23,944 nucleotides of DNA from Acidaminococcus fermentans (GTDB taxonomy: Bacteria; Bacillota_C; Negativicutes; Acidaminococcales; Acidaminococcaceae), in assembly GCA_004555735.1 (NCBI GenBank), contig SFHH01000011.1:1-23944 (forward strand), written 5' to 3'. The stretch's first letter is position 1. Every line of letters begins with the position of its first letter. A program made the position numbers and the translations under genes. Below are positions 21,632 to 23,944 of this stretch, piece by piece. The notes below the pieces were generated by a model. It had not been told where the DNA came from. It did no database searches and was given only the letters and a program-made list of their open reading frames with translations.

Positions 21632-21711
21632 GTAGGGGCCGCAGGCCCGGCGACCCGCTGGATGCACGGACAATCAGCGGTTTGGCGGGCTGCCCGGCGT
21701 GCAGCCCCTAC
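21632..21711. repeat. 80-bp inverted-repeat intergenic element
   Basis: GTAGGGGC at the left is matched by GCCCCTAC at the right, and the imperfect arms extend about 27 bases inward to CCCGC/GCGGG. The core is TGGATGCACGGACAATCAGC-like single-copy sequence. It is GC-rich, has no gene, and looks like a REP/MITE-type element. A smaller hairpin, GGCGC-CAT-GCGCC, lies at 21598-21610. Confidence 0.6.
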
Positions 21712-21750
21712 AGTATCGCAACGGATCATTGGATTCCAGCCGTCCCGCTC

Positions 21751-21778
21751 TTCACTCTTCACTCTGCACTCCTCACTG
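21751..21778 (+). repeat. TTCACTC heptamer tandem repeat, four copies
   Basis: Four units with an exact 7-bp period (TTCACTC, TTCACTC, TGCACTC, CTCACTG) end three bases from the stop codon of the TonB-dependent receptor gene. Confidence 0.75.
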
Positions 21779-21781
21779 CAA

Positions 21782-23602
21782 TCAGAAGGAATATTCCGCC
21801 CCCACGATGATCCGCCGGCCGGGCATGGGATAATTATCCTGGCCGTTCACAACGCCGCCCTGTTCCGCGTAAGCTGCGTTGTTCAGGTTGTAGAAGTTGG
21901 CGAATCCGGTCCAGTTCTGATCGAATTTGTACCGGGCAATGAAGTCCATGGTCAGGTACTTGTTTTCGCCATAATTATTCTTGCTGAGTCCATTGGCTGC
22001 CCGTGCCCGAAGATCCAGGTTCCATTTGGTATCATGATAGCAGACGCCGGCCTGATAGTAGTTGGGTGCGTAATTGTCATCCCGAATGTATCCATCCGAC
22101 TTACCTGTTACTCTTACATAGGTATAAGAAGCATCTACATCCCACAGTTTATTCAGTTTGTGTGTTACAGTCAGTGACAAGCCCCGTCTCTTTTCCCGGT
22201 CGATGTTCTCCGCATATGCATTATAGACCCAGGGAGAAATCCATTCTTTTCTCCAGTTAAGGGCATTGTGGAGATTGCTGTAGAAGGCGCTGATACCCAC
22301 ATCGGTTTTGGGATCTGCCTTGAAGTTGTAATAATACAGATCATCGATGGTGGGAGTCCGGAACACCTGGTTCCAGGAGAAGTAGGCATTGCTGTCTTTG
22401 CTGAACTTCTTGTTGATGGCGGCACTGCCGGTGGTCCGGTTGCCGCTGCGGCTGTGATCGTCATACCGGACGCCAGTGTTCAGCTGCCAGGTGGGAGCAA
22501 ATTTCCACTGGTCCTGGAGGAAAACAGCCTTGTTGTTGTATCCTTTTTTACCTTTGTAACTGACTTCATTGTGTGCCTTGGCATCCCGGTATTCCAGACC
22601 GCCTACCAAGGTGTTGGTATCGGACAGGACGAAGTTCTGCTGGCCTTCGATGCCCCAGTCCGTTTCGTCCATGCTGCCCTGGTTGAAATAGCTGTAGTAG
22701 TTCCGGTAGGTCTGGAGATAACCGCTGTTCTTGGCATCTCGGTTCCAGTCGTACCGCAGCCCCACATTGTTGGTCTTTTTATCCAGCTGAGAAGGGAAAT
22801 AGGAATTGACACTATAGGGATTGTTCCCTTCCATGGTGGAATAATCATAGTTCAGGGTCAGTCCATCGCTTTCCGTAAAGTCGTGGGTCAGTTTCAGGGA
22901 AATATTGTCCTGGGTGTAGTTGGACTGTCCCGGCCATTTTTTTGTGTCCCCGTTAGTGTCCTTGTATTTGAAGTAGGACGCCTTATTCCGGCTGGCAGCC
23001 ACCTGGATGCCGTTTTTGTCCACTTTGCCCCCTACGGACAGCCCCAGATCCTGGTTGCCCCAGGAACCGTAGCCCACCCGGATTTTCCCGGTGGTCTCTT
23101 CCGGAGTCTTGGTAATGATATTGATGACACCTCCCACCGCATCAGCCCCGTACAAGGTGGAAGCCCCGCCTTTCACCACTTCGATCCGTTCGATCATATC
23201 CACCGGCGGCAGGGTATGGGCATCAAAGGTGGATTTGGCCATGCTGCCCATGCTGTGGTTGAACCGGTGACCGTCCACCATCACCAGCACCCGTTCATCC
23301 CCATTGAGCATAATATGGGATTCGTAGGCACCTACACCATTCTGCATCACCCGTACCCCCGGCACATCCTCCAGGGCATCGGTGACCGTCCGGTAGCCCC
23401 GGTCGGAGATTTGCTGGCTGGTGATCACGGTCACATCCGCTGGCGTATCGGCTTTGGTGTTCTTCAGCCGGTTGGCCGTGATGACGACGGTTTCGTCTTT
23501 GCCTTCCACAGGGGCATCCGCTGCCCAGGCTGCTGCAGGGCTCCCCAGGACCACTGCCGTCAGCACAGCCCCAGCCAATTTCCTGTTCCACACTTTTTTC
23601 AT
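21782..23602 (-). CDS. TonB-dependent outer-membrane receptor, 606 aa
   Basis: This protein is an outer-membrane gated channel for metal chelates, vitamins or sugars. A signal peptide (MKKVWNRKLAG...AAWAADA) is followed by a TonB box, ETVVITANR, near residue 36. The plug domain has VTVITSQQISDRGYRTVTDALEDVPGV-type, LVMVDG, IERIEVVKGGASTLYGADAVGGVINIITK segments, and a 22-strand-type barrel ends in VGAEYSF with the final Phe. Its size is like Cir and BtuB. The start is the ATG at 23602, with AAGGGAG upstream; the frame open to 23671 lies in the promoter. No Fur box or cobalamin riboswitch is visible and no transport partner lies beside it, so the ligand is unknown. It shows that the cell has an outer membrane. 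Confidence 0.94.
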   Translation of the reverse strand: MKKVWNRKLAGAVLTAVVLGSPAAAWAADAPVEGKDETVVITANRLKNTKADTPADVTVITSQQISDRGYRTVTDALEDVPGVRVMQNGVGAYESHIMLNGDERVLVMVDGHRFNHSMGSMAKSTFDAHTLPPVDMIERIEVVKGGASTLYGADAVGGVINIITKTPEETTGKIRVGYGSWGNQDLGLSVGGKVDKNGIQVAASRNKASYFKYKDTNGDTKKWPGQSNYTQDNISLKLTHDFTESDGLTLNYDYSTMEGNNPYSVNSYFPSQLDKKTNNVGLRYDWNRDAKNSGYLQTYRNYYSYFNQGSMDETDWGIEGQQNFVLSDTNTLVGGLEYRDAKAHNEVSYKGKKGYNNKAVFLQDQWKFAPTWQLNTGVRYDDHSRSGNRTTGSAAINKKFSKDSNAYFSWNQVFRTPTIDDLYYYNFKADPKTDVGISAFYSNLHNALNWRKEWISPWVYNAYAENIDREKRRGLSLTVTHKLNKLWDVDASYTYVRVTGKSDGYIRDDNYAPNYYQAGVCYHDTKWNLDLRARAANGLSKNNYGENKYLTMDFIARYKFDQNWTGFANFYNLNNAAYAEQGGVVNGQDNYPMPGRRIIVGAEYSF

Positions 23603-23642
23603 CCTAAAACTCCCTTTCCTCTTCACGAAATATTCATCTAAC

Positions 23643-23671
23643 AGTGTACCGTAAAAAAGAAGATTCGGCAA
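23643..23671 (-). promoter_or_regulatory. Promoter of the TonB-dependent receptor
   Basis: TTGCCG (23666-23671), a 17-base spacer and TACACT (23643-23648) on the minus strand lie about 41 bases before the start codon. The -10 matches that of the bioY operon. Confidence 0.6.
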
Positions 23672-23720
23672 ATAGGGGGAAGTTATGGAGTGGTATAGAT
23701 TGGGGCTATATCAAAAAGAA

Positions 23721-23747
23721 GGGGGTGTGAAAAAAATTCACACCCCC
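23721..23747 (-). terminator. Terminator of a leftward gene outside the window
   Basis: GGGGGTGTGAA and its exact complement form an 11-bp stem around five A. On the minus strand it is followed by TTCTTTTT. It should end transcription entering from the right. No gene is seen between here and base 23944. Confidence 0.7.
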
Positions 23748-23800
23748 GGTCTCATAAGCCGCATAGCGGCTCGGTCTCGGGTCTCGAGTCTCGAGTCTCA
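23748..23800. repeat. AGTCTCG heptamer array with hairpin, locus 3
   Basis: Four contiguous 7-bp units (GGTCTCG, GGTCTCG, AGTCTCG, AGTCTCA) fill 23773-23800. A further unit, GGTCTCA, lies at 23748-23754, and between them is the hairpin AGCCGC-ATA-GCGGCT (23757-23771). The unit is the same as at 8528 and 15376. Confidence 0.8.
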
Positions 23801-23811
23801 AGCCGAATGAG

Positions 23812-23832
23812 AAATTTGCAAGCAAATTTTTT
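23812..23832 (+). terminator. AT-rich hairpin with T tract
   Basis: AAATTTGC, AA, GCAAATTT forms an 8-bp stem followed by more T. It may be part of the heptamer element beside it rather than a working terminator; no rightward gene precedes it closely. Confidence 0.35.
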
Positions 23833-23910
23833 GAATGTACAAACCCTAATCTGCTAACGATAAGATATTCGTTTCTATATCCAGCACGATACTGCTTCTA
23901 CACCTTCAAA

Positions 23911-23936
23911 AGAACCTGGCCATGGGGACAGGTTCT
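23911..23936. repeat. Palindrome AGAACCTG...CAGGTTCT at right edge
   Basis: A perfect 8-bp inverted repeat with a ten-base loop, GCCATGGGGA. On the minus strand it is followed by TTTTG, so it could be a weak terminator. The GGGGACAGGTTCT motif recalls repeats linked to REP-associated transposases, but no such gene is in view. Confidence 0.4.
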
Positions 23937-23944
23937 ATCCAACG

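Noticed and set aside
22268..23641. Plus-strand open frame of 457 codons opposite the TonB receptor
   Set aside because: The minus-strand receptor has signal peptide, plug, barrel and terminal Phe. The plus frame has none of these.
23748..23800. CRISPR-like array
   Set aside because: The units are only 7 bp and contiguous, with no spacers and no cas genes nearby.
23680..23944. Gene in the right-hand 265 bases
   Set aside because: No frame with a start, ribosome site or protein-like composition. Only repeats and hairpins are present.

Overview
The window looks like a chromosomal segment of a diderm Firmicute, most likely a Negativicutes member close to Acidaminococcus. This is an inference from mixed traits. 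The genes and signals are Firmicute-like: ribonuclease Y, a Bacillus-type LexA box on recA, an FMN riboswitch on the rib operon, and two ECF vitamin-transporter S components (one of them BioY). Yet there is also a complete TonB-dependent outer-membrane receptor. The DNA is GC-rich and tightly packed, and most genes lie on the minus strand. No rRNA, tRNA, CRISPR array, transposase or prophage was seen.

Layout from left to right. (1) 193-3850, minus: a four-gene operon of MaoC-like hotdog protein, BioY, thiolase and acyl-CoA ligase, with a candidate BirA operator over its promoter. Its bioY-thiolase-ligase part resembles the B. subtilis yhfU-yhfT-yhfS set. It may feed or salvage a biotin precursor. 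(2) 4043-6158, plus: a dicarboxylate/amino-acid symporter with altered binding-site residues, coupled to an alpha/beta hydrolase. (3) 6215-8407, minus: hcp (hybrid cluster protein), a previously easy-to-miss 53-residue Cys-rich protein, and a DUF488 protein. The hcp promoter carries a perfect dyad at about -41.5. (4) 8570-12020, minus: udp, deoB, a secreted unknown protein and a ZIP metal transporter. (5) 12115-12705, minus: an HD-domain hydrolase. (6) 12874-13440, plus: an ECF S component. (7) 13660-16975, minus: recA-recX and rny as separate units. (8) 17035-21531, minus: FMN riboswitch, ribD-ribE-ribBA-ribH and hslO (Hsp33), running directly into the LexA-controlled recA promoter. (9) 21782-23602, minus: TonB-dependent receptor.

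The intergenic DNA is unusual. Three unrelated sequence families of short tandem repeats, all with a 7-bp period, occur between genes: AGTCTCG at three places, TATGACN at one, and TTCACTC at one. One set forms the ends of a 137-bp element with 14-bp terminal inverted repeats and internal hairpins. An 80-bp inverted-repeat element lies between the rib promoter and the TonB receptor. These repeats, the BioY operon with its frameshift-like hotdog gene, and the non-standard start of rny are the best candidates for new biology here.
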